DNA of 64,000 nucleotides from Alphaproteobacteria bacterium (GCA_016783965.1 JADHVO010000008.1:1-64000); one strand, 5' to 3'; positions 15,790-26,059 are shown, numbered from the stretch's first letter. The notes: generated by a model from the sequence alone, not told the origin. A program made the numbers and translations.

Positions 15790-16587
15790 ATGAAGGTCGC
15801 CACTTGGAATATCAACTCGGTCCGGCTGCGGGCGAAACTGCTCGCTCGCTTCCTTCGGGAGCACCAGCCGGATGTGGTGGCGCTGCAGGAGACCAAGGTC
15901 GAGAACGGACTATTTCCGCGAAAGCCGTTCGAGAAGCTGGGCTATGTCCACCAGGCGATCCACGGGCAGAAGGGCTATCACGGGGTCGCGGTGCTCTCGA
16001 AGATTCCGTTCAGGAAAACGGAGACGCAGGACTTCTGCCGCGAGAAGCATGCGCGGCACCTGTGCGTGACGCTTGAGAACGGAGTCGAGCTGCACGACTT
16101 CTATGTGCCGGCCGGCGCGGACGTGCCCGACCCGGACGTAAACCCGAAATTCGCGCACAAGTTGAACTTCCTCGGTGAGATGGCGCGGCAGTTCGAGAAG
16201 CGCGCCGACCGTAACACGCAACCGGCGATCCTGGTGGGCGACCTGAACGTGGCGCCGCTGGAGCACGACGTGTGGAGTCACAAACAGCTTCTCGACGTGG
16301 TGAGCCACACGCCGGTAGAGACGAACCTGCTCGGCGAAGCCAAAGCCGCGTTCGAATGGACCGACGTCACGCGCGAATTCGTGCCGCACGACGAGAAGAG
16401 TTATTCGTGGTGGAGCTATCGCGCCGCCGACTGGCAGGCGAGCAATCGCGGCCGGCGGCTGGACCACATCTGGGTGAGCCCGGCACTCAAAGGCGCACTC
16501 ACCGGCCAAGAGATCGTCAGCAAGATGCGCGGCTGGCAACGCGCTTCAGATCATGTGCCGGTAGTTGCGGAGATCGAGGAGGTTTAA
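15790..16587 (+). CDS. xthA: Exodeoxyribonuclease III / AP endonuclease
   Basis: A 265-residue enzyme of the endonuclease/exonuclease/phosphatase family that cuts DNA at abasic sites in base-excision repair. It starts MKVATWNINSVRLRAKLLARF; the metal ligand is the glutamate in VALQETKVEN, further motifs are ILVGDLNVAP and RRLDHIWVS, and the catalytic histidine is in the C-terminal ASDHVPVVAEIEE. The ATG at 15790 was chosen over upstream in-frame starts because the family begins here. It stands alone, with a long AT-rich upstream region. Confidence 0.95.
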   Translation: MKVATWNINSVRLRAKLLARFLREHQPDVVALQETKVENGLFPRKPFEKLGYVHQAIHGQKGYHGVAVLSKIPFRKTETQDFCREKHARHLCVTLENGVELHDFYVPAGADVPDPDVNPKFAHKLNFLGEMARQFEKRADRNTQPAILVGDLNVAPLEHDVWSHKQLLDVVSHTPVETNLLGEAKAAFEWTDVTREFVPHDEKSYSWWSYRAADWQASNRGRRLDHIWVSPALKGALTGQEIVSKMRGWQRASDHVPVVAEIEEV

Positions 16588-16613
16588 GTCACCGGCGAAA
16601 GACGGTTAAACCT
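16580..16613. repeat. Hairpin at the end of xthA
   Basis: Perfect eight-base arms AGGTTTAA and TTAAACCT around 18 bases that themselves contain ACCG and CGGT. It begins in the last codons of xthA. No T run follows, so it is at best a weak terminator or an mRNA-stabilising 3' stem. Confidence 0.4.
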
Positions 16614-16655
16614 GCCACAATGGCGTTGGCGCACGGGCAATGGCATAGATGAGAT

Positions 16656-17807
16656 ATGCGCAGGGTTGTTCTTTCGGCTGCGGCTCTCGTGTGCGTGCTG
16701 GGCGCCGCAAAAGCCGACCCGGCTTCCGATGCTTTTACCGCCGGTGATTTCGCCGCCGCCGAGCAGGCGTACCAGGCAACACTGGCGGCATCGCCCAATG
16801 ATGTGGCAGCGCTGACGGGACTGGCGCGGCTGAAACTATACGAGGAAAAGCGCAGCGAAGCGCGCGAGCTGGCGCAGCGTGCGCAGCACCTCGATCCCAG
16901 CAATGCGGAGGCGAAACGGGTCCTGCGCGGCGCGAACGTGCGCGATGCTGCATTTGCGCCGGACGTCTGGCGCATCACGATGCCGGCGGACGGTGCGGTG
17001 GACGTGTCGCTTATCGTCACCGATCCGCTGCCCGTGGTAGCGGTGACGATCAACGGCGCCCCGCACCTGTTCCTGATCGACACCGGTGCACCGGACATCG
17101 TACTGGATAGCCATTTCGCAAATGAGATGGGGCTCAAACCTGACGGCGCGAAAACCGGGACCTTCGCCGGGGGAGCGCAAGCGGCGTTCGAGCATGTCGT
17201 GCTGCCGGCGATGGATGTGGGAACTGTGCACGTCGAACAGGTACCTGCCAGCGTGCTGCCGACGCGCGGCATGTCGCAGGATCGCGTCATCGACGGGATC
17301 ATTGGCACGGGTTTCCTGATGCACTTCCTTCCGACCCTGAATTACGCGGAGGGCATCTTGACGCTTCGCCCGCGCAGCGCCTCTGCCGCGGTCGAAGCGT
17401 CTGTCACGGAGGGGCAGGCCGTACCAATGTGGCTGGTGGGCGACCATTTCCTCTTCGTCCGCGGGCATATCGGTGACGGGCCAGAGGCGCTCTACACAAT
17501 CGATACGGGCCTTGAGGCTGCGGGCGTCCAGGCGAAGCGCGCGACACTGGACGCGGCGCATGTGGCGATCGACGAGACGGCGGTGCAGACCGGCCTTGGC
17601 GGCGGCGGAATGGTCCGCTTCATCCCTTTCAAGACAAGCGCCAGCATCGGGGCGGTCACGGTGAACGACCTGAACGGCGTCTATACGCCCGACGGCGACC
17701 AGTACGAACTGTTCCAGTTCCAGGTGGCGGGCACGATCTCGCACCAGTTCTTTCGCGGGAAGACCCTGACCTTCGACTTCGACGCGATGAAGATGATCGT
17801 GCGCTAG
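16656..17807 (+). CDS. Secreted TPR protein with two retropepsin-like lobes
   Basis: A 383-residue protein with a signal peptide (residues 1-20), a TPR-like region (25-95) and two aspartyl-protease-like domains. The first has the active-site motif IDTGA (D142) followed by VLDSHFANEMG; the second has TIDTGLEAAG (D283). After the first lobe comes VIDGIIGTGFLMHF, the usual GxxG strand of this fold. Bacterial retropepsin-like proteins normally carry one DTG and dimerise; here both catalytic aspartates may come from one chain, as in pepsin. It is predicted to act in the periplasm. The substrate is unknown. Confidence 0.75.
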   Translation: MRRVVLSAAALVCVLGAAKADPASDAFTAGDFAAAEQAYQATLAASPNDVAALTGLARLKLYEEKRSEARELAQRAQHLDPSNAEAKRVLRGANVRDAAFAPDVWRITMPADGAVDVSLIVTDPLPVVAVTINGAPHLFLIDTGAPDIVLDSHFANEMGLKPDGAKTGTFAGGAQAAFEHVVLPAMDVGTVHVEQVPASVLPTRGMSQDRVIDGIIGTGFLMHFLPTLNYAEGILTLRPRSASAAVEASVTEGQAVPMWLVGDHFLFVRGHIGDGPEALYTIDTGLEAAGVQAKRATLDAAHVAIDETAVQTGLGGGGMVRFIPFKTSASIGAVTVNDLNGVYTPDGDQYELFQFQVAGTISHQFFRGKTLTFDFDAMKMIVR

Positions 17808-17826
17808 TTGTTGGTCGCAATTGCTC

Positions 17827-18360
17827 CTACCCGCGCTTGGTCATCACGGCGCGCGTGTTCCGATAGGCGCGATAATTGAAGGTGAAGCCACACATAACCA
17901 TGTTCACCTTCGTCCCGTCTTCCGACAGCGGCAGGTAGAGCGCGTCGTAATCGGGATAGGGACGGCCGCGCCAGTCGCCGCTGTCGCCGGTGACGCGCAT
18001 CGGGTGACGCGCGGCACTGGTCCTGCGCAGGATCCAGAGCACGGCATGCGTTTCCTCTTCGGATGCTCCGGCGGCGGCATAGGCTTCTCGCACGGTCAGC
18101 CCAGTGGCCTCGGACAGGAAATACTCCGCCACGCGGCTGCCGATCAGGCGGAACCGGAAATCCTCGTTGCCCGGCAGCGCTTCGATGAAGCACAGCCAGC
18201 CCAGATGTGTCTTGAGATCGGCGGGATGGATGTCGGCACGAGATGGCATCGGGCGGGTGCCGCGACGGCTGTTCCAGTAGTCGAGGAACGTGTCGAGGAT
18301 CGGATTGTCGAGTCGCGCGGGGTCTTCCACCACCACAGCGAGAGAGGGCTGGGAATGCAT
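17827..18360 (-). CDS. PAS-domain protein (PAS_5 type)
   Basis: A protein of about 177 residues consisting almost entirely of a PAS_5-family domain (PILDTFLDYWNSRRG, RADIHPADLKTHLGWLCFIE, FRFRLIGSRVAEYF, then YLPLSEDGTKVNMVMCGFTF). This family is frequent in alphaproteobacteria, usually as stand-alone proteins of unknown function that may bind a small ligand. The start is uncertain: ATG at 18360 is used, while a GTG at 18423 in the same frame would add 21 residues; neither has a clear ribosome site. Confidence 0.75.
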   Translation of the reverse strand: MHSQPSLAVVVEDPARLDNPILDTFLDYWNSRRGTRPMPSRADIHPADLKTHLGWLCFIEALPGNEDFRFRLIGSRVAEYFLSEATGLTVREAYAAAGASEEETHAVLWILRRTSAARHPMRVTGDSGDWRGRPYPDYDALYLPLSEDGTKVNMVMCGFTFNYRAYRNTRAVMTKRG

Positions 18361-18459
18361 ATCTTGAAAAGCCACGCCAAGAATCAGGTGCGGAGCGTGC
18401 CTTACCCATTTCGTGGGGGCCACACGGCATGCGTGTGAAGCTCCCCCTGTTTGAGGGGG

Positions 18460-18933
18460 TCAGGCAGGTTTTTGCGCCGCTGACGGTGTCTTCATCGGGG
18501 CGATCATGATGGTGGCGGTGGAGGTGGCGATCACTTTGCCGTCTTCGCGGGCGAGGGTCGCTTCGAGGAAGTTCACCTGCCGGCCACGCTTGAGCACGCG
18601 GGCTTCCGCGATGTGGCGGCCGGCGCCACCCTGGTTGAGATAGCTGACCTTCATCTCCAGCGTAGGCGCGATCTCGCCCCACTTCAGGATCACCCCGGCG
18701 GCGACGGCAAGAACGTCGTCCATCACGCAGGCGATGGCACCACCATGGAGCGCGCCGAAGCGGTTGAAATGCGGCTCGCCCAGGTCATAGGCGATGCGGA
18801 CCCAGCCTTCTTCGACATCGACCGCCAGCAGTTCCTGCTTCAGCCACGCGGAGCATGGCGCCTGGCGGCGGAAGATGGCCTGGATGTTGGGCGGGAAATC
18901 GTCGGGCTTGGTGGAATCGATGGCGCGGCGCAT
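18460..18933 (-). CDS. PaaI-family thioesterase (hotdog fold)
   Basis: A 157-residue hotdog-fold acyl-CoA thioesterase. The segment FNRFGALHGGAIACVMDDVL carries the HGG(A) motif with the usual acidic residue (D) on the following helix, and LEMKVSYLNQGGAG is the central strand pair. It most likely hydrolyses an acyl- or aryl-CoA; the substrate is unknown. The start at 18933 fits the domain and lies 61 bases from the divergent histidine phosphatase. The frame is open further upstream but runs into that gene. Confidence 0.85.
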   Translation of the reverse strand: MRRAIDSTKPDDFPPNIQAIFRRQAPCSAWLKQELLAVDVEEGWVRIAYDLGEPHFNRFGALHGGAIACVMDDVLAVAAGVILKWGEIAPTLEMKVSYLNQGGAGRHIAEARVLKRGRQVNFLEATLAREDGKVIATSTATIMIAPMKTPSAAQKPA

Positions 18934-18994
18934 GGGCTTTGGTCTTCTGCTATAGCGGATGAGGCATCCTGCACGACGCGTTGAGGAACACAAA

Positions 18995-19618
18995 GTGCGC
19001 ATCGCTTTCCTGCGCCACGGACCGACCGACTGGAACGAAGAGGGCCGCATCCAGGGACGCATCGACATGCCGCTGAGCGCGGCGGGGCGGGCGAAGATGG
19101 CGGGGCTGTCGCCGCCCGCGGGGTTCGAGCAGGCGCGGGCGTTTACCTCGCCACTGGGACGGGCGCGGGAGACAGCCGCGCTGCTGGGCTTTCCCGATGC
19201 GATCGCGGATGCGCGGCTGGCCGAGCATCACTGGGGCGAATGGGAAGGCCTGACGCGGGAGGAGATCCTTGCGCGCGACGGCGCAGACTGTTTCGAACGC
19301 GCGGGCAGGGCGGCGGACTTCACGCCCAGGGGAGGCGAGAGCACCCGCGACCTGCTGGCGCGGGTGGCGTCATTCATTGTTGATGTTGCGCGCGTTCCGC
19401 GCGACGCGGATGTGCCGAAGGAAGGACGCGACGTGATCGCGATCGCGCACCGTGGCGTGTTGCGGAGCGCGTACACGCTGGCGACGGGCTGGGACATGCT
19501 GACCCCGATGCCCGCGAAGCTCGATCTGTCGGGCGCGTTGATCCTGGCGGTCGGCGCGGATGGTGTGCCGCGGATCGCGGAGATGAACGTGCCGCTGAGG
19601 ACGCGCACAACACTCTAA
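18995..19618 (+). CDS. Histidine phosphatase family protein
   Basis: A 207-residue phosphoglycerate-mutase-like phosphatase. The RHG motif with the phospho-accepting histidine (H8) begins the protein (RIAFLRHGPTDWNEEG), followed by FTSPLGRARETA, the acidic AEHHWGEWEG and the second histidine in VIAIAHRGVLRS. The GTG at 18995 was chosen because GAGG lies eight bases upstream and homologues begin close to RHG; an ATG at 18959 would add 12 residues. Substrate not determinable; alpha-ribazole phosphatase, SixA-like and broad-range roles are all possible. Confidence 0.88.
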   Translation: MRIAFLRHGPTDWNEEGRIQGRIDMPLSAAGRAKMAGLSPPAGFEQARAFTSPLGRARETAALLGFPDAIADARLAEHHWGEWEGLTREEILARDGADCFERAGRAADFTPRGGESTRDLLARVASFIVDVARVPRDADVPKEGRDVIAIAHRGVLRSAYTLATGWDMLTPMPAKLDLSGALILAVGADGVPRIAEMNVPLRTRTTL

Positions 19619-19625
19619 GCGGCAG

Positions 19626-20585
19626 TCACTTCCAGAACGGCTTGCGTTTGCGGAACTGCTTCCAGCCGTCCATGGCCAGCTTCGTCAGCTCCTTTTCTCG
19701 AGCCTGGTGCCAGCCGGAGATGGCACCGGCAGCGAAGCGGAGCTCGGGCGCGGAACCGAGGCGCGCAATCGTGTTGTCGATGCCGTGCACGTCGTTCGCC
19801 GCGCCGAACCGATCGAGCAGCCTCTTGAGCGCCTTGATGTAGGGCACGACCTTCTTCTTCGAATAGAGCGGAGCGAAGAACTCCGACGCATAGCGCAGCT
19901 TCTTGAGTGCGATGCGCAGGTGGTGCGTGTTGGTGTCGTAGACCTTCTTCACCTTCTTGCTGCGCTTCCTCACCTTGGACCAGTGGTCTTCGAGCGCGGC
20001 GGCGGCGGCCTTGGTGATCTTGCGGCCGTCCATCGGAACGGTTTCGGCCGCAGCGGCGACGTCGTTCAGGAAGGCGGCAAAATCCGGGTTCAGCACCTCG
20101 CCCAGCGCATCGTCCCACGCCTCGCCGCGCGCATGGCGCAGCGCCTGGTGCAGGGCGGTGAAGGATTCATTGCCGGCGAATTTCTGCGCCACCGGCGCGA
20201 GCAGCTCGGCCGCGAAGACGTCGAGCTCGCGCGCCGGGCCGAAGGCACCGGCAATGGCGCGCCCGCGCTTGCTGAGCGCCTTGAGCGACGCGGAGTTGGC
20301 GTAGTCGCCAAACGATTTCAGCGCCATCTGAAGACGGCGCAGGCCGACGCGGATCTGATGCACGCCTTCGGGTTCGCGGGCACGGATGGCAGGTGCGTTG
20401 CCACCGATCTGGGCGAGGCATTCGAGCACCGTAGCGCGAAACGCTTCCTCCACCGTCATGCGGCGGCGCAGATGGACGCGGCGGGCATGCACGCTGTGCG
20501 CCACATGATTGCCCGGTGCGGGACGGTACGTGCGGACAATTGCGACGCGCGGTTCTTCCATGAGGTCCAGGGTTCGGTCGTTCAT
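19626..20585 (-). CDS. CHAD domain protein
   Basis: A 319-residue stand-alone CHAD (conserved histidine alpha-helical domain) protein. Signature parts are [20 protein letters not shown] (histidine and arginines facing the anion pocket), ARELDVF and [20 protein letters not shown] near the C terminus. CHAD domains bind polyphosphate and are often fused to or beside a CYTH domain, which is absent here. The ATG overlaps the hisF stop as ATGA, so it is coupled to hisF, an unusual partner. Confidence 0.9.
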   Translation of the reverse strand: MNDRTLDLMEEPRVAIVRTYRPAPGNHVAHSVHARRVHLRRRMTVEEAFRATVLECLAQIGGNAPAIRAREPEGVHQIRVGLRRLQMALKSFGDYANSASLKALSKRGRAIAGAFGPARELDVFAAELLAPVAQKFAGNESFTALHQALRHARGEAWDDALGEVLNPDFAAFLNDVAAAAETVPMDGRKITKAAAAALEDHWSKVRKRSKKVKKVYDTNTHHLRIALKKLRYASEFFAPLYSKKKVVPYIKALKRLLDRFGAANDVHGIDNTIARLGSAPELRFAAGAISGWHQAREKELTKLAMDGWKQFRKRKPFWK

Positions 20586-21355
20586 GTCATCCTCACCGGC
20601 AATCCGGCGTTTGCCAATGCCTGTTTTGCCTCAGCCACCGTTGCCTGGCCGAAATGGAAGATAGAGGCAGCAAGCACAGCGCTGGCATGACCGTCGCGCA
20701 CGCCCGTGACCAGATCGTCCAGGGTTCCGACGCCGCCCGAGGCGATCACCGGAACCGGAACCGCGTCGGCGATGGCGCGCGTGAGCGGAATGTCATAACC
20801 CGCCTTGGTGCCGTCGCGATCCATCGAAGTGAGCAGGATTTCGCCGGCGCCGTATTCGACCAGCTTTACCGCATGCGCGACCGCGTCGATGCCGGTGGCG
20901 TTGCGGCCGCCATGGGTAAAGACCTCGAAAGGCGGAGCGTTGTGGTTGTGAGCACCCTGCTTGGCGTCGATCGCGGCCACGATGCACTGGGAGCCGAACT
21001 TCTCGGCCGCTTCGCGGACGAATTCGGGGCGGCGGACGGCTTCGGTGTTGATCGAGACCTTGTCGGCACCGGCGAGCAGAAGGGCCCGGATGTCTTCGAG
21101 CGTGCGCACGCCGCCGCCGACGGTGAGCGGCATGAAGCAGACATCGGCAGTGCGGCGCACGACGTCGAGGATGGTGCCGCGATTCTCGTGACTGGCGGTG
21201 ATGTCGAGGAAGCAGAGCTCGTCCGCGCCCGCAGCGTCGTAGATCACCGCCTGCTCCACCGGATCGCCGGCATCGCGCAGGGACTCGAAGTTGATGCCCT
21301 TGACGACGCGGCCGTCCTTCACATCGAGACAGGGGATGATGCGGACTTTGAGCAT
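20582..21355 (-). CDS. hisF: Imidazole glycerol phosphate synthase subunit HisF
   Basis: A 257-residue TIM-barrel cyclase subunit of histidine biosynthesis, which uses ammonia from HisH to make IGP and AICAR. It starts [20 protein letters not shown]; the catalytic aspartates are in CLDVKDG and in [14 protein letters not shown], and the phosphate-binding loops include [11 protein letters not shown] and [11 protein letters not shown]. The other his genes except hisE (58932) are outside the window. It abuts the PH-domain gene with no gap and overlaps the CHAD gene. Confidence 0.97.
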   Translation of the reverse strand: MLKVRIIPCLDVKDGRVVKGINFESLRDAGDPVEQAVIYDAAGADELCFLDITASHENRGTILDVVRRTADVCFMPLTVGGGVRTLEDIRALLLAGADKVSINTEAVRRPEFVREAAEKFGSQCIVAAIDAKQGAHNHNAPPFEVFTHGGRNATGIDAVAHAVKLVEYGAGEILLTSMDRDGTKAGYDIPLTRAIADAVPVPVIASGGVGTLDDLVTGVRDGHASAVLAASIFHFGQATVAEAKQALANAGLPVRMT

Positions 21356-21916
21356 CTAGGCTCCGGCAGGCCGCGAACGGCCCTGAATTTCGTTGAACAC
21401 CCGGCGCACATCCTCGATTCCAAGAAATTGGGGCGTGGGGTCGAGCGACGGCATCCAGCTGCCGAAGGAGTTGGAACGCATTGGCCAGCCGGAATATGCC
21501 GGATCGCCGAAGCGGATTGTGCCTCGGCCGTTGCTGCGTTCACGCAGGCTGATCGACGGCAAGCGATCCAACTGGAGCGCCGTGAAATTCCCCCAAGGCC
21601 CTGTGCGAGCGATAAGCACTCGGCGGTCGGTGAGGCCATAGGTTGTGTTGCGACGTAACCAGGCGTCTACGATGAAGCGACCGACCGCGATGTAGAGGCC
21701 CAACACCGAGAACAAGCCCCCGACGAGCAGAAACGGGAACGGCGGCACGGGCCCGTGGAGCCCGCTTAAGAAGATCGAAAGAGCGAAGCCCGCCCATACG
21801 AAGCTGAACGGAACCATGAAGATATCGCGGGACGTGATCAACAAGCCTTGCTGCGGACGCCCCCACCAAAAGAGATGCTCGCCGGGCTGCAAATAGCCGC
21901 GAATTTCTTCTTCCAT
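21356..21916 (-). CDS. Membrane protein with bacterial PH-like domain
   Basis: A 186-residue protein with two membrane helices (about residues 33-50 and 60-82) and then a bacterial PH-like domain that begins NTTYGLTDRRVLIARTGPW and continues QLDRLPSISLRERSNGRGTI. The first part, YLQPGEHLFWWGRPQQG, is typical of YdbT/bPH2-like proteins. Function unknown. The ATG overlaps the holA stop as ATGA and its stop touches the hisF start, so it is a middle member of a tightly packed operon. Confidence 0.8.
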   Translation of the reverse strand: MEEEIRGYLQPGEHLFWWGRPQQGLLITSRDIFMVPFSFVWAGFALSIFLSGLHGPVPPFPFLLVGGLFSVLGLYIAVGRFIVDAWLRRNTTYGLTDRRVLIARTGPWGNFTALQLDRLPSISLRERSNGRGTIRFGDPAYSGWPMRSNSFGSWMPSLDPTPQFLGIEDVRRVFNEIQGRSRPAGA

Positions 21917-22950
21917 CAGCGGCGCGCTCCGGCGCGGGCCATGGCGGCGATGTTGAAGAGGGCTCTGGCGGTGACGGTTTCGGCGGGGACGGCGGTGGTG
22001 CGGGTCAGCGCTTCGGTTTCGAGCAGGAGATCGCAGGCGTCGAGCAGGCGCTGGGTGTCCCAGATGTTCACCTGCTGCTTGAACGAGGCCGTGCGCATGA
22101 AGTGGAGCGGCGGACGGAGCTTGCGGATGGCGCCGTCGAGCGTGTCGCCCTTGTCCAGGTCGGACTTGGTGAGCGCGAGCTTCTGGAAATGCGAGAGGCC
22201 CATGCGGATGATCTGCGCCGGCGAGGTGCCCGCGACCCAGAGACGTTCCAGCGCGAGATCGAGGGCTTTCAGGTCGCCCTGCCCCGCGGAATCGAGCGCT
22301 TCGTCGGCGCGAGCCTCGGCCTCGTCACCCAGCACGGCGCGGACATCTTCCAGCGCCACTTGCTTCTGGCCACGGGCGTAGAGAGCGAGCTTCTCGATCT
22401 CGCGGCGCGTGACGCCGCGGTCGGAGCCGAGGCGCGAGGCGGCGTCTTCCAGCGCATCGGGTGCGATGGTGAGGCCTTCAGCCCGCAGCGAGTCGCGGAT
22501 TACGTCCGGCAGGTCGCGCATGGTGTCGCCATAGCAGGCGATGGCTGCGGCGTTGTCGGCGTTCAGGAACACCTTGGGGAGCGCGGCGGACTTGGCGAGG
22601 TCGCCACCTTCGACCACCACCAGCGCGTCGCCGGCCGGATCGTCGAGGAAGCGTTCGAACAGCTTGGCGAGGCTGTTGCCGGCGCCGCGCACCCGCACCA
22701 CGCGTCGGCCGCCGAGCATCGAGATCGCTGCAGCCTCGTCAAACAGGCGCGCGGGGTCGGACGCGAGCACACTGTCGTCGAGATCAGCGATGAGGAACGG
22801 GTCTTTGAGGTCGGGGACGACGGTCTTGATCAGCTTCTCGGCACGCTCGCGCACCAGGCCCTGGTCGGGACCGTAGATCAGCGCCGCCACCATTTCCTTG
22901 GGAAAGTGGGCGAGCACGCGCTCGACACCGTTGGATTTGATCTCGGTCAT
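21916..22950 (-). CDS. holA: DNA polymerase III subunit delta
   Basis: A 344-residue delta subunit, the clamp-loader wrench that opens the sliding clamp. The start MTEIKSNGVERVLAHFPKEM is followed by AALIYGPDQGLVRERAEKL, the typical HolA opening, and by GVTRREIEKLALYARG and a C-terminal helical collar domain. The ATG at 22950 fits the family; the frame runs upstream but is low-complexity there. It follows lptE by 31 bases in the conserved leuS-lptE-holA order. Confidence 0.93.
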   Translation of the reverse strand: MTEIKSNGVERVLAHFPKEMVAALIYGPDQGLVRERAEKLIKTVVPDLKDPFLIADLDDSVLASDPARLFDEAAAISMLGGRRVVRVRGAGNSLAKLFERFLDDPAGDALVVVEGGDLAKSAALPKVFLNADNAAAIACYGDTMRDLPDVIRDSLRAEGLTIAPDALEDAASRLGSDRGVTRREIEKLALYARGQKQVALEDVRAVLGDEAEARADEALDSAGQGDLKALDLALERLWVAGTSPAQIIRMGLSHFQKLALTKSDLDKGDTLDGAIRKLRPPLHFMRTASFKQQVNIWDTQRLLDACDLLLETEALTRTTAVPAETVTARALFNIAAMARAGARR

Positions 22951-22981
22951 TGGCGCGGTTCTAGCATGAAGCGCGGACGAA

Positions 22982-23464
22982 TCAGTGCTTCGCGAAGAAG
23001 ACGTTGAGGTCGAGGCGGATGCGTTCGGCGATGTCCTGGGCCGCGCGCTTGTCCGCGTCCTGCTGCGCAGCCAGCGTGCCGTAGTTTGCGTTCGCACCGG
23101 ACGGCAACACGTTGTACGCCGAAATGCCGGTCTCGCTGCCGGAGGTAACGACCTTGCCGGCCATGTCCGTCAGCGAATAGGTCACCTTCAGGTTGTCGTT
23201 ATAACGGGTGATGCTGGCGTCGTTCTGGAGCGCGATACCCTGCGTCGACTGCGTCAGGGAAAGCTTGAGCCGGTACTGCGCGCCCCGCGGCGTGCCGGGG
23301 CCATCGAGCAGGTCGATCATTTTGTTGCGCAGCTCATAGCCGAGGCGGTCCGGCACCGGCTCGACATAGATGGTCGAGAGCGTCTCCTGCATGCCGCCAT
23401 CATACAACGGGTGGAAGCCGCACCCGGCGAGCAGAACGGCGAGCAGGGGTGCGGGGCGCTTCAT
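22982..23464 (-). CDS. lptE: LPS-assembly lipoprotein LptE
   Basis: A 160-residue lipoprotein that plugs the LptD barrel and helps place LPS in the outer membrane. The signal peptide ends in the lipobox LLAGC (cysteine 15), followed by GFHPLYDGG, the conserved start of mature Lpt[19 protein letters not shown] and [10 protein letters not shown] follow. Overlaps leuS as ATGA. The gene order leuS-lptE-holA is conserved in many proteobacteria. Confidence 0.9.
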   Translation of the reverse strand: MKRPAPLLAVLLAGCGFHPLYDGGMQETLSTIYVEPVPDRLGYELRNKMIDLLDGPGTPRGAQYRLKLSLTQSTQGIALQNDASITRYNDNLKVTYSLTDMAGKVVTSGSETGISAYNVLPSGANANYGTLAAQQDADKRAAQDIAERIRLDLNVFFAKH

Positions 23465-26040
23465 GCGACGATGTTCACGATGCGGTTGGGGACCACAATC
23501 ACTTTCTTGGGCGTCTTGCCTTCCAGCGCGCGGATCACCGCCTCCTGCTTCAGGGCTTCGGCCTTCACGTCGTCTTCCGGTGCGTTGACAGGCATCGTGA
23601 TTTCAGCACGACGCTTGCCATTGACCTGAACACCGATAGTGACCGTCTCAGACTTCGTCAGCGCCGCGATGAAGCCGGGCCAGGGCGTGTCGACCACCAT
23701 CGCGGTGTGGCCGAGCGCTTCCCAGCAGGTCTCGGCAAGGTGCGGCATCATCGGGCCGATCAGCAGCACGATGGCCTCCAATGCCTCGCGACGTACCGCT
23801 GCGTCGGCCGTCGCGTTCTGCTGGATGGCGTTGGCCAGGGTGTAGATCTGGGCCACGGCACGGTTGAAGCGCAGATGCGCGAGGTCTTCGGTCACCGCGG
23901 CGATGGCCCTGTGCGTGGCCTGGCGCAATTCCAGCGAGGCGTCCGAGATGTCGCCGATCTTCGCGCCCGGCGCCGGCAGGCCCTCGGCCTCGGTCACCAG
24001 ACGGTGGATGCGGGTGGCGAAGCGCCAGCAGCCTTCGGCGCCCTGCTCAGACCAGTCAGTATCGCGCTCGGGCGGCGAGTCCGACAGCATAAACCAGCGG
24101 ATCGCGTCGGCGCCGTAGACGTCGATCATGCCCATCGGCGCCACCGTATTCTTCTTGGACTTCGACATCTTCTCCGAATGGCCGACGATCACTTCCGTAT
24201 CGCTGCCTTTCAGGAATGCCTTTCCCTCGCGCTTCTCCACATCGATCGGCTCGACGAAGTGCGAGCCCTGTGCGCTGCTGTCGGGCACGCTGTAGGTCTC
24301 GTGGCAGACCATGCCCTGCGTGAACAGCGCGGCAAACGGTTCGTCGATCGTCGTCCAGTCCGTGTGGTGCAAGCCGCGGGTGAAGAAGCGGGCGTAGAGC
24401 AGGTGCAGGATCGCGTGTTCGATGCCGCCGATGTACTGGTCGACCGGCAACCAGTAATTCACCGCCTCGCGGTTCACCGGGTCGGTCGCGGTCGGATCGG
24501 CGAAGCGCGCGAAGTACCAGGACGAGTCGACGAAAGTATCCAGCGTGTCCGTCTCGCGCCGCGCGTCGCCGCCGCAGTTCGGGCACTTCACCTTGCTGAA
24601 GGTCGGATGCGCGTCGAGCGGGTTGCCCTTCACGTTGAAGTCCAGATCGTCTGGCAGGCGCACCGGCAGATCGCCTTCCGGAACCGGCACCACGCCGCAC
24701 CTGCCGCAATGGATCATCGGGATCGGACAGCCCCAGGCGCGCTGGCGCGAGGCCAGCCAGTCGCGCAGGCGGTACTGCACCGTGCGCTGGCCCTTGCCTT
24801 CGGCTTCCAGGCGGCGGGCAATTTCGGCCTTGGCCGCTTCCACTTCCATCCCGTCGAGGAAGCGCGACTTGAAGATGCGGCCCGGGCCGATATAGGGCTC
24901 CTTCGCGACGCTGAACATCTTCGGGTCTTCGCCCTCAGGCAACACCACCGGGATGATCGGCAGGCGATACTTGCTGGCGAAGTCGTGGTCGCGCTGGTCG
25001 TGACCGGGGCAGCCGAAGATGGCGCCGGTTCCGTAGCCCATCAGCACGAAGTTCGCGACATAGACCGGCAGCTTCCAGTTCGGATCGAACGGATGCGCCG
25101 CAGTCAGGCCGGTGTTGTAGCCGAGTTTCTCCGCTGTCTCGATCTCGGCTTCGGCGGTGCCGGTGCGGCGGCACTCCAAGATGAAATCGCGCAGCTTCGC
25201 ATCGTTGTTCGCCAGTTCTTCGGTCAGCGGATGATCGGGCGAGATCGCGACGAAGCTCGCGCCGAACAGCGTGTCCGGGCGGGTGGAGAACACCTCCAGC
25301 TTCGTCAGGTTCGACAGATCGAACGTGAAGCGCAGGCCTTCGGAACGGCCGATCCAGTTGCGCTGCATGATGCGCACCTTCTCCGGCCAGTTCTCCAGCG
25401 TATCGAGCGCGTTCAGCAACTCCTCGGACCAGCGCGTGATGCGGAAGAACCATTGCGAGAGCTTCTTGCGCTCCACCACCGCGCCGGAACGCCAGCCGCG
25501 GCCGTCGATCACCTGCTCGTTCGCAAGCACGGTCATGTCGACCGGATCCCAGTTCACATCGGCTTCGCTGCGATAGACCAGACCGTCTTGGTAGAAATCC
25601 AGGAACAGCTTCTGCTGGTGCTGATAGTAGCTCGCATCGCAGGTCGCGAATTCGCGTGTCCAGTCGATGGCGAGGCCCAGCGCCTGCAACTCGCTGCGCA
25701 TGGCGTTGATGTTGTTGTAGGTCCATTCGCGCGGGTTGATACCGGCATTCTTGCCGGCGGCAGCGTTATCGCGCGCCGCGTTCTCCGCCGGCAGGCCGAA
25801 GGCGTCCCAGCCCATCGGATGCAGCACGTTGAAACCCTGGGCGCGGCGGAAGCGGGCGATGACGTCGCCCATCGTGTAGTTGCGGACATGGCCCATGTGA
25901 ATGCGGCCCGACGGATAGGGGAACATCTCGAGCACGTAGCATTTGGGCTTGTCGGAGACGGCGGGCGTCAGGAAGGACTGGGCCGCATTCCAGCGGGCCT
26001 GCCACTTCTGTTCAGAGTCCTTGGCGTTGTAGCGCGCCAT
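23461..26040 (-). CDS. leuS: Leucyl-tRNA synthetase
   Basis: An 859-residue class Ia synthetase charging tRNA-Leu. The HIGH motif is HMGH at residues 48-51 ([15 protein letters not shown]), the KMSKS loop is near residue 625 ([10 protein letters not shown]), and the zinc-finger-like CGRCG/CPNCGG pair lies near residues 440-490. The editing domain is recognisable in between ([20 protein letters not shown]). Length is normal. Long open frames on the other strand across this gene are shadows of its high GC content. Confidence 0.98.
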   Translation of the reverse strand: MARYNAKDSEQKWQARWNAAQSFLTPAVSDKPKCYVLEMFPYPSGRIHMGHVRNYTMGDVIARFRRAQGFNVLHPMGWDAFGLPAENAARDNAAAGKNAGINPREWTYNNINAMRSELQALGLAIDWTREFATCDASYYQHQQKLFLDFYQDGLVYRSEADVNWDPVDMTVLANEQVIDGRGWRSGAVVERKKLSQWFFRITRWSEELLNALDTLENWPEKVRIMQRNWIGRSEGLRFTFDLSNLTKLEVFSTRPDTLFGASFVAISPDHPLTEELANNDAKLRDFILECRRTGTAEAEIETAEKLGYNTGLTAAHPFDPNWKLPVYVANFVLMGYGTGAIFGCPGHDQRDHDFASKYRLPIIPVVLPEGEDPKMFSVAKEPYIGPGRIFKSRFLDGMEVEAAKAEIARRLEAEGKGQRTVQYRLRDWLASRQRAWGCPIPMIHCGRCGVVPVPEGDLPVRLPDDLDFNVKGNPLDAHPTFSKVKCPNCGGDARRETDTLDTFVDSSWYFARFADPTATDPVNREAVNYWLPVDQYIGGIEHAILHLLYARFFTRGLHHTDWTTIDEPFAALFTQGMVCHETYSVPDSSAQGSHFVEPIDVEKREGKAFLKGSDTEVIVGHSEKMSKSKKNTVAPMGMIDVYGADAIRWFMLSDSPPERDTDWSEQGAEGCWRFATRIHRLVTEAEGLPAPGAKIGDISDASLELRQATHRAIAAVTEDLAHLRFNRAVAQIYTLANAIQQNATADAAVRREALEAIVLLIGPMMPHLAETCWEALGHTAMVVDTPWPGFIAALTKSETVTIGVQVNGKRRAEITMPVNAPEDDVKAEALKQEAVIRALEGKTPKKVIVVPNRIVNIVA

Positions 26041-26059
26041 CGTTGTTCAACCTTGTTCG

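Noticed and set aside
18446-18462. CCCCCTGTTTGAGGGGG as a terminator of the thioesterase gene
   Set aside because: A five-base stem without a T run on either side; too weak to call.
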